In this document: positions 12,195 through 23,250 of the stretch, one piece after another
How the letters are laid out: every line of letters begins with the position of its first letter
Numbering within the stretch: the stretch's first letter is position 1
Source of the DNA: Phellopilus nigrolimitatus
Lineage: Eukaryota > Basidiomycota > Agaricomycetes > Hymenochaetales > Hymenochaetaceae
Assembly: GCA_021029095.1 (NCBI GenBank)
Contig: JAJOHG010000158.1
Location: 1-57,898, forward strand
Direction of reading: 5' to 3'
DNA length: 57,898 nt
Translations under genes and position numbers: made by a program
Notes under the pieces: generated by a model
Told to the model about the DNA's origin: nothing
The model's database searches: none
What the model saw: only the letters and a program-made list of their open reading frames with translations

Positions 12195-14472
12195 ATGAAA
12201 ACACTCACGTCCTCTCCGACGGCCCTGACTCCAGACGATGAGAAGTTGGACACCTTTGAATTCCCACCACCGTCTCCGGCGTCCTCTTCAGCAGTCAAGA
12301 AAGCACGGAGACAAACCGCGTTCTACCCAAACATGAATTCATCGAACAAGCTTCAAAAGCCGTTCAGCAGGAGTGCCGCGAAGCGGGAGAGTGTCATGAC
12401 GCTGGGAAGCATCGAGCATTTGCAGCATTATTTTACGAAGACTGGGCTTACTGCAAAGCAGAAGTGAGTGGTTCGATATCGCGCTCATCAATCGTATTGA
12501 AAATGTTGAACTGGAGACTTTGTTAGCGCGCTGGAACAGAACAAGGCTCTTGTGCCTGCGATCGGTGGACCGACAAATCGCCCGCTGCGCCCATCGCTGG
12601 GGAGTGTACAGGAATTCCACTTACCCCCTTCACCTGCCGTCCCGGTCTTCTCGCGTCCGCCCTATCCTTCTGTCGAGAAGACCTACGAAGTTGATCCAGA
12701 GAATCTCAAGCCTGGTGTGATAAGGGATTTAGAGGCTGTCTCTGAGTCCTGGGGTCTAGTGAAGGGTAATAAACCAGCTGAAGATTTCGACGTGCTCGCG
12801 ACTCTGCAACTCACAACGCAATTGATTCGTACTGTGCGGAACTACCTTGTCTCAATGCCAGATGACTCGATATCGCCTAATCTGGAAAAACCTCAGTTTC
12901 GCCCGGGGACACTGCAGCCTGTGCCGACGAAACGGGCGGTGTCCAACCCAAGTTCAGCATCTCAGCCGCTATCACGAATTCGACGTTCTGCCCTTGAAGT
13001 ACTAACTGTTCTTCGCGCACTCGAGGAAAATACTCGTCTACCGCTTTCTGACGACGCGTACGACGCAATGAGCGATCATCTCTCTTCCCAGGATTCGCGC
13101 TCTCCAGAACCTATCATCACTTCGCTCGAGGACGACGAGCATAGACATCATCAAGCTCAAGGACATGACATCTCCTTCGCGATTTCTGTCGTCTCTATTC
13201 CCGGAAGATCTGAGGCTGTGCCTGTGTGGGACGACTCGGACGATTCGTTCGATGCGACCGATGACGTCGGCGATGGAAAGCGCGATGTCTGGGACGAGCG
13301 CCTCGTTCTCGGCGGCGGATGGCTATATCGCCAGGACATTCGTCTTGCAGACGTCAAGAACGAGCGCGAGGTCGTCGGAAAATACCTCGATGCTGTCGAT
13401 GAGGTGCTTTTTGACGGCAACAGTGCAGAAGGGATGCGTGGTTGGCAACGTGCAGGTGCGGAGCGCTCGAGAGTGGAGAGGGAGGGGAAAGCGAAGAGTC
13501 GGCGTATAAGTCAAGCAAAACGTCGGATTGACGCGTCGCCAGACCCGGGCAACAGATTGATATCTACTGAGATGCTGGATGCGATGGGCGACATGGTGAT
13601 TACCGAGGGGACAGAATCGCCAGAGCATTCAGAGGCGGAGGACAGCGTCGACGATGATGACCTTCCAGTGTGGGCGAAACGCGGGGCATTCGATGATGTT
13701 GCGGATCCTCTAGGCAAGTTTCTCAAATTCGCTTCAAGCTAATTACAAATAAGCTAATTCTGATTGAATTCAGCCCGCACGTATGCTCTCCTCGCTGCGC
13801 TCACCCCATCATCTCTCGTGTCTCTGCTCCCCTCGCCGTATACTTCGCGCTCTGGCCTACTTGCGGCGCTCAGCTCTGGTCAGCTCCTTTGTGTCGCTTA
13901 TAACACCGGTATACGACGGAGCCGCAAACCATGGGGTTACATTAACAAGGACGCCGTGCACGACATTGCTGCTCTCGAGCTGAAGGCCGAGGCGGAAACT
14001 GATGGCGGAGAAGCAGCGGAAAAGCGCAAGACCGGATGGACGTTCAGACGCACGGACAACCTGCGTTTGTGGGCTGCGTGAGTTTTCTCTTCTTTTTTCT
14101 TGGTTGGACTTGCAACACTGATTGCGATGCTCTTACCTCTGTATCATACGCGCGCACAGCGCCCTGAAGCTGCGATACCTAGTCCCGCTTACGTCGCCGA
14201 TGCCTTCCGACAACTCGCTGTCGTCCCTACCGTCTATGGGCGCGAGTAGCGACTCCCTCGCAGGAAGCCCTACGAAGTCCGCCACGCCTACCCCCTCGGG
14301 CTCGCCCGCGCCAGCACGGACGAAGTTCGTCGCGGGCACGGGCGAGGTTCCCCTGATCGTCTTCGATGCAAAAGCCGTCGCGCGGCGCGACGACGGTTGG
14401 GAAGCGATGCTCGAGACAGTTATTCTCTGCTGGGTGCGCGCGGTCGTGAACGAAAGACGCGGGGCACGGTGA
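12195..14472 (+). CDS. Conserved fungal protein, CH-like C-terminus
   Basis: Four exons (12195-12463, 12527-13713, 13774-14077, 14160-14472) sum to 2073 nt, exactly 690 residues plus stop. The middle is acidic and low-complexity (residues about 190-450), with EVDPENLKPGVIRDLEAV and a helical RIRRSALEVLTVLRALEE. The C-terminus has LLAALTPSSLVSLLPSP, SGQLLCVAYNTGIRRS and RRTDNLRLWAAALKLRYLV, which faintly resembles a calponin-homology fold (LC-x-x-N then N-x-x-x-F-x-x-A-L). That is an inference from pattern only. Intron 2 is best explained as GC-AG (CTAG then GCAAGT), because no GT donor nearby preserves the frame. The biological role is unknown. Confidence 0.75.
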
Positions 14473-14474
14473 TC

Positions 14475-15061
14475 CAACGGGTCGCACTGTTTTATTCCAA
14501 TATGGAAGATAAGTACATGAGGAGCGGATTTAACGAATAATGAATATTATGGATATAAAGAATCGAGGTCAAAACGGCGGTGCTCTGTGTCCGTCGAAGC
14601 TCGGCTTTTATGGAAATATTAGGACATAGGAACTTCCAGCGAGTACTACATATCGTCTCATGCTGGTGTACATGTATATTGTGTAATGAATGTGGATGTA
14701 AAAAGTCAATCACTTCTTGGTATGGCCCCGATAGCACTAGCAAAGTGAATCATCAACGTCTATGTGGTCGGCGTACGGTCGACGCCTCCTTAAAAGCAGA
14801 ATCTGCCACGTCTTGGACGCTCATGATCAAATCATCTTAAACCTGGCCTCGAATCACTTCTTCATGACAAGCACCATATAATTTTCATTATCACGGATCT
14901 CAAAAGTTACAGACGATTCTTTCAAAAACGATATAGCCATCTTTTCTTCTAAACTTGTATCGGAGCCAGCATGTCGCGAGTTGAGGGCAGCTAGAGCTAA
15001 AAAGCGCAAATTTAATATTGCGTGCCAAGTTTGTAAGCCAATGTTCACCTCTCATCAGACC
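14475..15061. other. Shared 3' flank of family copy A
   Basis: No gene was seen. The segment resembles the 3' flanks of copies C, E and F (for example GTGGATGTAAAAAGTCAAT at about 14691, then a GACGCCT and ATTCTGCC stretch, and a CGAATCA-CTTCTTC stretch). This shows that the duplicated units included several hundred bases downstream of the coding region. Confidence 0.55.
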
Positions 15062-16095
15062 TTAATTTTCGGTGCAGACACAGTTTACGTGCGCGTTGTT
15101 CTCATGCGACGCTTGATTGTAAAGCTGGTTCACGTCGATCGTGCCGTCTCTTGCCAGTTGCATTACCAATGAGAGTCTTATCCAATTAGGCTTCAGCGAA
15201 GTGCATAGGAAAAGAAGAAAAATAGTTAACGTACACAAAGTATTTCGTCACCCCACCGCGCTGTACGGTGTGAGGGCCCTCGTTCAAGGAGATCTTGTGG
15301 GCATCTGTATTGTTCTGGGGGACAGAACGATAATGCAAGACGCCTTTGTCATTGTTATACACAAGGTCAACGGTATCTCTGCCATTGTTGATAGGCCTGT
15401 AGACAGGACCAGGAAAGGCTGCGTTGACGTCGATCGGGCTGTTTCTCGCTGTGTAACTAATCGACAATTTAGACTTCAGTAAAAATGCAGAGGAAGGGAA
15501 GAAGATCAGAGTGGACGTACTCTTTGCATATCGTGGTTGTGCCACGTTGCAATGTAACACTATGCGCGCCCCCCGTGGAGGCGATGTTATTAGCCTTTTC
15601 TTGGCTGTGAGGGCCAATGCAGAACGATGACGTTTTGCCGCTGCTGTTGGTATACGAGACGAAGATGTTGTCGTCATCTTTGTTGATAAACGTGAGAAAG
15701 ACGGGTTCATCGAATAACTTGTTCACGTCGACCTCTCTGACAGCACTGTCAACCTCTCTGGCAGCACCGTCAACCTCTCTGACATCTGCGGGCGGGTATC
15801 TTGTCATCCAAGTTAAACTTCAGTAAAAACGCAGAAGAAGAGACGAAAGATGACGTGCGTACGTAACATCTTTCCTGCAATGGCCGCGCCGCAAGGTAAT
15901 GGTGTACAAGCAGTTCAGCGAAAAGTCCGATTTTCGCAAGCTTTCCTCCTCTTCAATGACGAACAAACTCGTAGACTCGCCTGGGCGGAGGGTAAACGTC
16001 TTAGATATGCCATTCTTGTTAGTATATGAGGCAGTAATGACATGTACACCCCTGTTGGAATAGGTGACAATCTGAAAGATGTTGACTGGAGGCAT
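15062..16095 (-). CDS. Tandem-repeat beta protein, copy A
   Basis: Member of the unrecognised eight-copy family in this window. Four exons (16095-15863, 15799-15521, 15456-15235, 15176-15062) close exactly to 282 residues with all introns in phase 2. Three ~80-residue repeats can be aligned: IVTYSNRGVHVITASYTN..TFTLRPGES, then LTFINKDDDNIFVSYTNSSG, then YRPINNGRDTVDLVYNNDKG, each ending near a TLxRG or VQRG motif. A short tail carries DGTIDVNQLY, a truncated repeat start. Exon 2 contains a three-fold REVD(S/G)A(A/V) minirepeat absent from other copies. No signal peptide or membrane segment is seen, so it is probably cytosolic. Function is unknown. Confidence 0.75.
15727..15790 (-). repeat. 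24-nt coding minirepeat, about 3 units
   Basis: The unit CAACCTCTCTGRCAGCAC on the plus strand repeats about three times inside exon 2 of copy A and encodes REVDxAx in tandem. It keeps the frame. Confidence 0.7.
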
Positions 16096-16172
16096 AGAGC
16101 GAAGAGCGAAGATTTCGAAGCAAACCTGAGCTCTGATGCTAAGGGGATACTGACACGAAAATCTAGTGCCTC

Positions 16173-16180
16173 AATTTATA
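16173..16180 (-). promoter_or_regulatory. Probable TATA box of copy A
   Basis: On the minus strand this reads TATAAATT, about 80 bp before the ATG at 16095. Confidence 0.45.
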
Positions 16181-18330
16181 GTGTGAATATCAGGCGCCTT
16201 TAGGCCTGCAGGCAGATAAAGTACTCAGTCATTTTCCGCTCCGGCCTTGAGAATTGTGTTGTCGTCAATTGCGATTGTCGCTCGTGGATGCGCGGTTGTC
16301 CGAGATTGGGAGGCCTGAAGGCAAAGAATACAGAACACAAGAACGGGGTGGGCGCATGTCGGCGCAGATTCCCTAGGAATTCTGAAGGTAAGATAAATTA
16401 ATCCGATCCAGCGCTTTCTGCAGGGATACAAATATGAGACACTCCAGGCTAGCTTCCAGCATTGACATGAGAATCATATCACATGCAACGTGGGCAAGTC
16501 TGAGAAGTGGTAGAAGTAGAAGTAGAAGCGATATAAGCGCGGCGTGGTGAAGCTGGCGTCTCGGGATTAACAGTTTTCATTACCAACATTCACTTGGGAC
16601 GGCCGAAGTTCAATGAATATGTTGAGAGTGGTGAGAAACGTACTTCGTCGCAGACAGAAGCACTAATGGAAAGACACTACGCGTGAGCTTGTGTGCACCT
16701 GTTGGAATTGGAGGACGCCGTGCGCTCGAGTCGGAATTGGCGCCAGCAGGCGCTATCTTGGTCGGAAAGTGCCGCGCCGGAATAACGATGATGGAATCCC
16801 CCCGTTCAACATCCACGAGCGAACTTGCACGTCGAACCGGCATCTACATGTAATCTCAAGACAAGGTCTCTGAGATCCGCGAATGTCTTAGAGTCCCTTC
16901 TTCATGTGAGTACGCATTTTGACAGAAATTATAGGACTGCGCTCGATCTCCTTCCTATCTACAAGATATCCTGCGTAAGATGTAGGAAACCTGATTTTAC
17001 TCTAGAACTCTACTTCAACTTGACGGGCATCTACTACAACGGGGTGGTGGACAAGGTTTGTTATTTATATATCACGCCAGCTCGTACATGTTGCCGTGGA
17101 AATCATTGGCGGAAGGAGTGTTGTGCAAAATTTCCCGGTAACCTGAATCTTAGTTATGCAGTGCTGATACACTACTCGATTCTCTTTTCAATCCAGCATT
17201 CCAACAACATCAACAGCAGTAAAACCTTGACTCAATACATTATCACTGGACTCAATATGTCGTTAAATATTGGTCTTGTTTGAGCCGAACCCCAATCGAA
17301 GCTGCCCCTTCCTCTGAGACTGCAACGCGTACTCCCGAAGACATCTCGACGATCCCCACAGGACCGAACCGAAAATAAGCGCATCGCTATCGACCATTCC
17401 CGAGGCTTGCAGTGACCCATGTGCACGACCATCTGAGCCTGACGCAAAATTACCGCCCGTGACATCTGCCCGCTTTACCACCTCAATCTTCCCCGCGCCA
17501 TCTTACGTACTCCCCCTTGTCGTACCTTTGCTATCCGGCATTCGCGGCATTCGTTTAGCGTCTCCTAATATCTACGAGCTGGTTGGCCAATTGTCTGATA
17601 GCGAAGGCCCGCAGTTCTTCATTCGCAGTTTTCCAGTGTGCTGTAGTTGATCTCGTACCCTCATGTGTATAATTGAGTGCAAAGAAGCCGCCATCTAAAT
17701 GGCGCCGCTATTTATTCCGTCCTTCAGTGCTCGATTTTAGCGGCATCTACGTGGAGCATCATTGATGTGCCCAGGACACGCTCACGAATCACCGGTTCAT
17801 CGGGAGCACTTTGTAGGCAAACACGTCGAGCCACATACATCAAATCTTTCGCAGCTTGTCGAGTGAGTCAGCACACACTTGTACGGACCATCATGCTTGG
17901 GATATTTATAAAAACTGGAATCGGCACCGGCAAGAAGAGTATGCCACGGCGAGCTTCTGAGGCCATGGCTCGTCTGAATTCATTCTACAGAAACTGGCAA
18001 ATTCCAATTGTTTCCCAATGAAGAGAAATGCACACGGAGCAAGTCGGCTTCTGGCGTGCGGTTCTGGACTCGAGGAAGCACGTCAACGATATAACTTTAA
18101 ACTAACTCTATCTCTTCTATATGCTGCTCATTTGGTCCACTGGATTACTTGTGCTAACCTTTTTGAGGAGGAGACACGTGTGCCCAACACTGCCAGGACG
18201 AACTGCACCCGCACACAGCTAAGACCCGCTGCGGCGATCCCAGAGGTATGCTTATTCCAAGTATGAGCGTCGACCGCTCTCGCAGCGTCCCCGGCATTGT
18301 GCGCTTTCGTGACACATTATGATTTTTTGA
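16181..18330. other. Region without a confident gene
   Basis: The first part (16200-16760) resembles the upstream flanks of the other family copies (the word CGTCGCAGACAGAAGCAC at about 16649 recurs near 30340, 37040 and 39060). From 16800 to 18330 only short open frames with no recognisable domain are present. A 152-codon plus-strand frame at 16825-17283 has no match I can name. Confidence 0.4.
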
Positions 18331-18334
18331 ATTC

Positions 18335-18570
18335 AGCACGTGTCAGCTGGACGGAATCGATACGTGTGGCGACGCTGAACCACGAACCGAATCGAGTCGC
18401 TCGACCGCGCTCATCCGTCCTGGCCGTATAGACCGTAAGATTGAGTTCCCTCTGACCGACGTGAAGATAAAGCGACACATTCTCAAGTGCGTTCTTTTAC
18501 TTAACTCTGTGTATTCACGCGTATTGAGTGCACCAACTTCAGACTCTACATGTCACGGCCATGCGCCTTA
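18335..18570 (+). pseudogene. 26S proteasome Rpt ATPase fragment
   Basis: The frame reads CQLDGIDTCGD, then ALIRPGRIDRKIEFPL and DVKIKRHILKLYMSR across an intron (GTGCGT donor at about 18488, CAG acceptor at about 18539). This is the AAA+ second-region-of-homology segment of 26S regulatory ATPases (the LDGFDxRGD and ALIRPGRIDRKIEFPLP signature, closest in style to Rpt2). The residues between the two motifs are degraded, and the Walker A and B regions are missing. It is a dead fragment of a duplicated gene. Confidence 0.8.
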
Positions 18571-18909
18571 GCAAAGACGTCAGGCCTGGGTGCGCCAAGC
18601 CACCAGCCGCTGCATCCTACCTCGCCCGTGCTCAAGCAACCCCTCTCTGGAATCCCCGTATGCTTTACACTAATATGTGGCCCCCTGAGACGCGTCAAAT
18701 AGCATCAAATACCTTCAGAGCCGCTCAGAAAGCTAGCTTCAAAAACTCTCAGAACTGTCAGATCCTTCAGTTCAGATGAGCCCCAGAAGCTTAGTTGATA
18801 GTTCTGACATTTTTCAGATCCGTCAATACTTTCAAAAATCTGAACTGAACTGAAGCAAATTGATGCTATTTGAGCAAATCTGACAGGGTACTAGGCTTTT
18901 CCTGATGCT
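18571..18909. other. No gene seen
   Basis: Short sequence with a TCAGAACTGTCAGATC / TTCAGTTCAGA repeated motif at about 18740-18880. It ends at the outer border of the large inverted duplication. Confidence 0.35.
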
Positions 18910-19169
18910 TTGTCCCCCATGGATGTGCTACTGTCGGGGAACGTCGCTCGCTCATGGGCATCCACATTGATATACTTGTTCAGTCCGAGTCACGAACGTC
19001 CATTTACATCCCTCATGCCAGCAAACTTGATCGCTGCGCAAACGACACATGCGCTCCATTGTCATCAAGTCCTTCCGTAATGATTAAATAAACTTCATCG
19101 GGCTGCGAATAAAAGACGAAGTGCTCTTTGGAATCGACCTTGCACCTGGATTCCAGTCCCCACCTCATA

Positions 19170-20346
19170 ATGCGTACGTCTGTCTTTCATCGTCTCTACT
19201 TCTTGCTCGCTGCCACCACCGTTGTAAACGGTCAAAGTAAAATCGTATTGACCAATGACGACGGTTGGGCTGTTGCAAATGTTCGAGCACAAAACACTGC
19301 GTTGAAGAACGCTGGGTTCAATGTTTGCGGCTTCCTTCATCTTAAGAATGACATTCCTCATGTTCAAATTGTCCTACAGGTTGTTCTCTCTTCCCCGGCA
19401 GAGAACGAATCTGGGACTGGATCTTCCGATGCACCACCGACTGTGCTGGGTTCCGATGGCTGCGAGTTCCAGAGCTGTCCGGCTGGTGCTCCCGCTACTG
19501 GATCTGATCCTGATGATGGTAGGTCTGGCTTATTCTTCGAAGTTTGATCCTTTCTGACAAAGTTCTTCAAGCTCGCCTGAACTATGTGAACTCATTTCCG
19601 TGAGAGCATTTACAGAACAAGCTGCTAATTCTTTCGATATTGAAAAACCATCTGTAGTGTCACTTCTGTACGATTCGGTATCCAGACTGCGGCCCCACCG
19701 TTTTTCGGCGGCACCGGACCCGACTTCGTTGTTTCTGGACCGAATGTGGGAAATAATCTAGGATCAGTGGTTCTCGAATCAGGTACAATGTGAGTAAGAT
19801 CTGCATCCGGGCCGTCTCGCGCGTGGTCAGCACAGTTTATGTTTATATTTGAATTGATTTCAGTGGTGCGGCCTGTGAAGCTGCCAAGGAAGGTATCCCT
19901 TCTGTCGCGTTTTCGGGAGCGTGAGTGTGCAAGTCTCATATACCACGCTTTCCACGCCCTCGGCATCTACCACTACTGCGGAAGTCTTCGCTGCGCTGGG
20001 GTCGACGTTCACGCAAGCCCTTCTCGCCACGCCCTTCAGCTCGTCTTCGCCAATCCTGCCACCCAACATCACCCTTAACGTCAATTACGCGGCTGCTAAG
20101 GGTGACTGCACGGATGCAGATGCATTCAGTTTCGTGCTGACACGCATCCATACCGCAACGTCAACCACGCCTGCTGACGTCACAACCTGCGGAAGCGACC
20201 GTCTCCCGACGGAGAGGAGCGTTGTGTCGCTTTCGGGCTGCTTTGCGAGCGTCAGCGTCATGAATGCGACGACCAAAGGAGACGTCGACTCGGATACTCA
20301 GGAGTTTGTGCTGAACAAGCTTCGTTCATTTTTGTCTTGCACGTAG
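19170..20346 (+). pseudogene. SurE-like phosphatase, copy 1 (frameshifted)
   Basis: Secreted fungal relative of SurE 5'/3'-nucleotidases. Exons are 19170-19322, 19380-19518, 19572-19599 (28 nt), 19658-19789 and 19864-20346. A signal peptide (MRTSVFHRLYFLLAATTVVNG) is followed by KIVLTNDDGWAVANVRA, the metal-binding DD motif. PAENESGTGSS and VSGPNVGNNLGS are the other SurE signatures. Exon 5 is 483 nt, against 484 nt in copies 2 and 3. One base is lost at about 19921-19928, which turns GCG-GGA into GCG-TGA and shifts the frame. The downstream reading frame is otherwise intact. It is probably a recent pseudogene, or a sequencing error at one position. Confidence 0.8.
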
Positions 20347-20664
20347 TGTATTTGAAAGACGTTTATCATTAAGTGATGTTCAATTTGTATGTTGTTTTCT
20401 TTGTTTTGTATGGACTCCCGGACATGATACTCATAGGCGCTTTTTCTTTCTGTTTCGTTCGCGGTGGTAACATTTCCATAGTAAACGGACCTTTCGCCAT
20501 TCTCTCTGAGGTTCCCAGCATGGACCATTGGGACGTGTCGTGGTGCGATTCGTGGATTGGCACAAGACTACGCGTAATTCCGAAGTTCATATTACCGTCT
20601 CTTTACGTGTTTGGTGATCTTATAAAGGCAGTATTGCTACTCATCATTGTCAAGTAACTGCAGC

Positions 20665-21270
20665 ATTATGCCAAGGTTCCATACTGCAGCGCTGCTTCTC
20701 TTCGTGTCAGTGTTCGGATGGACCCCCGACCCCTCTGACCCGAGTCAAAGGGCTGGGTGCACTTGGATTCTGAAAATACTGGGGGTCAGTGGAATCAGAA
20801 GAGATGGTCACAAGTCCTATGCTTACGGCTTTGCAGCTTTTTTTCTCGTGTGAAACTTCGTCGTACGAACGTACGTACGTACGGCTCGTAATAGCAGTCT
20901 TCGAGCTATAAGAGCAATCAGACTCGGCGATGACTTCGATTAGGTGGATTCAATCAGCTCAAATTTTGCATTATGAGCATCTCCGCGACAACAGCGCGCT
21001 TGCTAGTCCTTCAGACCAGATCCAAGGCAACTCCACGGGCTGTGCGACAATTAAGCACTATTCGCTTGAAAACCATTAGAGAAGAACTACTACCTGACCC
21101 TCTGACCCGAATCGTTTAGATATCGGACCGGCCCTCTTCATTGAACCCTGAGATCGTACCGAATACTGCTTCGTTTCGCTTGCCCATGCCAGACGAAGAC
21201 CGTCATCTCAACAAAAACGGTTGGGCGGCGGTGAATATCCACGCCCAGTACATACAACGCATTCATTTAG
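20665..21270 (+). pseudogene. SurE-like 5' fragment, interrupted
   Basis: A leader MPRFHTAALLLFVSVFG (20668-20718) and, 430 bp on, a stretch encoding NGWAAVNIHAQY (about 21210-21250) match consecutive parts of exon 1 of SurE copy 3 (45879-45739). The intervening DNA is foreign to the gene and has CCCTCTGACCCGA-type direct repeats near both junctions (about 20728 and 21097). The rest of the gene is missing. A mirror copy lies at 47700-48305. Confidence 0.65.
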
Positions 21271-21725
21271 AAGGGAAAAAACTCAAAGAGACGAGATCTT
21301 CCGTTTTGCAAATCTTGGCAGCACTATGTTTTGCCGCGACGTCGACGAAACCCTCGAGTTCTGCCAACAATATTACCCGGGTTTGAATGTACAGAAGTAT
21401 CCTCGCTTCGAGTTGGTCCTTCGTTTCCCAGATATAACTTGTGCTCAAGGGCTTTATAGCGCGAACATTAATGTGACCACCAGGAAGTGATACACCCCTT
21501 GCATCATTGTGCTTTCTGTGGTTGGCGACTTGACGGACACAGCTATGTCTTTACCCTGTTATGCTGCTGCAGGCTTGAAGACGTTGTGTCATTTCAATTC
21601 TCGCTTTGTCCCAAACTCTAGTCGTACCTTCGTACGGAGTTTCAAGTGACCTCTTCGCCCCATGTACGTGTACTCGATGGATCGGAGGCGAGAAGACATG
21701 CCCGGTAGGCGCCCGACATCCAAGC

Positions 21726-21733
21726 TATAAAAC
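21726..21733 (+). promoter_or_regulatory. TATA box of copy B
   Basis: AAGCTATAAAACG lies 83 bp upstream of the ATG at 21816. The AAGCTATAAA core is shared with copies C, F, G and H. Confidence 0.6.
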
Positions 21734-21815
21734 GAGAGACTCAAACTTGCCATGTCAGTATCCCTCCCACCCAATACCACTTACCTAGCATTAGCACCCA
21801 AGTTTACTTCGCCCA

Positions 21816-22431
21816 ATGTCTTATTTTGTCTCTGTCATCTTCAGCAACACCGGTAACCAGATCGTTACATTTTCGTACACGAACAGTTCCTTTGCTTATG
21901 TCTTACTCCATATCAACCCAAACCAACAAATCACAAGGAACTCGGACTTCACGTTGCACGGCACATACCCGTTGACCCTGCAGCGCGGCCCCTACACGCA
22001 ATATCTGACGTGCGTCCATTTTCTCTCTTTTATATGCACCTATTCTAAAATGCAAGCAAACCGATAAAGCCCGACGTTCACGGCCAATGTCACCACGATC
22101 GACGTGAACACCGCGTTTACTGGGCTTGCTCCCTCTTTCAAGTTTCTCAACACGGGTAGCAAGGCCATCTCTGGCGAGTACACCAACGTCGCACGCGCGG
22201 CGGCACCGTTTGTTGTCACCCCGGGCGACGAAAAGCGTATCAGCGACTTCTCCCCGGTCGAGGGCTTTACCGTGCAGCGCGACGAGGTCAAGAAGACCGT
22301 CTCGTACGCTCAGTCTTTTCCCTCCATTTTTATGTATTTTCCGCTGAAGCCTGATATCGATAATAAGGTACCCGATTACAGAGAACAGCGACGACGAGGT
22401 CGAAATCGATTTGAACAAGCATTTCGAGTAA
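21816..22431 (+). CDS. Tandem-repeat beta protein, copy B
   Basis: Short, two-repeat member of the family. Exons 21816-22009, 22070-22303 and 22368-22431 sum to 492 nt, 163 residues, all introns phase 2. Repeat 1 has VSVIFSNTGNQIVTFSYTN, ending TLQRGPYTQYLT. Repeat 2 has IDVNTAFTG, FKFLNTGSKAISGEYTN, VVTPGDEKR and FTVQRDEVKKTVSY. The tail is DDEVEIDLNKHFE. Acceptors are AAAG and ATAAG rather than the usual CAG or TAG. The mirror copy H (46540-47154) has identical exon lengths. No signal peptide was seen. Function is unknown. Confidence 0.78.
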
Positions 22432-22593
22432 GCGAACGTGCGCTCAGACGGCTCAAGAGTCTAATTCGGAGGTACGCCCCTCGCATATAAACTTGAGCAT
22501 AGTATTCTCATTTGCACTTTTTTTAGCCCCTTAGTATGACGGTCGCTATCGGACAAAAAACATTGGACTTGGGGATTTTGGACTTTGACTTGG

Positions 22594-22900
22594 GAAATTC
22601 ATCGATGATCATCAATGATCATCGATGATCACTAGTGATCACTGGTAAAAACCAAGTCCAAGAGCCATTCATCGATGATCACTAGTGATCACTAGTGATC
22701 ATCGATGATTATCGATGAACGGAGACTTGGAATTCACTAGTCATCAATGATCATCAATGAAAAAAGTTATGTTTTCATTGATCACTAGTGATCACTAGTG
22801 ATTACTAATCATTGATGATCATTGATGATCATCAATGAGTAATGATTTTTAAAAGTCAAATCTTAATCATTGTTCATTTATGATCAATGAAAACGACTTG
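22594..22900. repeat. Left palindromic subterminal satellite
   Basis: Irregular array of TCATCGATGA, TGATCACTAGTGATCA and TCATCAATGATCA words, broken by CAAGTCC/GGACTTG spacers. Nearly every word is self-complementary, so the array can fold into many hairpins. The same words make up the block at 27640-28000. Confidence 0.85.
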
Positions 22901-23250
22901 AAAAACCAGTTTTATTACAAATAACCTTCTTTCCGACCAGACCCGATGTCCTTACGACACATCATTTCGAAGCTGCAGTCGGTGGCACGTCATAGGGTAG
23001 ATCCCGGAGCTCCATTCAAACTCTTGAACAATCCATTGTCTAGTTTTCTTTTCCAAACAAACATAAATTAGAATGTCCCTCAACACGTTACTATGTCTTG
23101 TTTACGCTTTTTTGTGCTCTGAGCCAGCTCATTAATCTTCCAAAAAGATTGAAATGCATCCGCTACGTATACAACAAGCACTGGAAGTACAGGGAGGCAA
23201 AATACATGTGATGCTAATTGGCAATAAAATGATAGCGAACAGAAGTGACA

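Larger units (their letters stand above)
18910..22510 (+). repeat. Left arm of large inverted duplication
   Basis: This arm matches, in reverse complement and gene by gene, the segment 46495-50085. In order it holds a SurE-like gene, a SurE fragment and family copy B, mirrored by SurE copy 2, a fragment and copy H. Exon lengths are identical apart from one base in SurE exon 5. Left and right arms are separated by about 24 kb. The arm continues at 28045 after a 5.5-kb insertion. Confidence 0.9.

Noticed and set aside
16825..17283. 152-codon plus-strand frame
   Set aside because: No motif, and a cysteine pattern without a known framework. Probably chance or a very old remnant.
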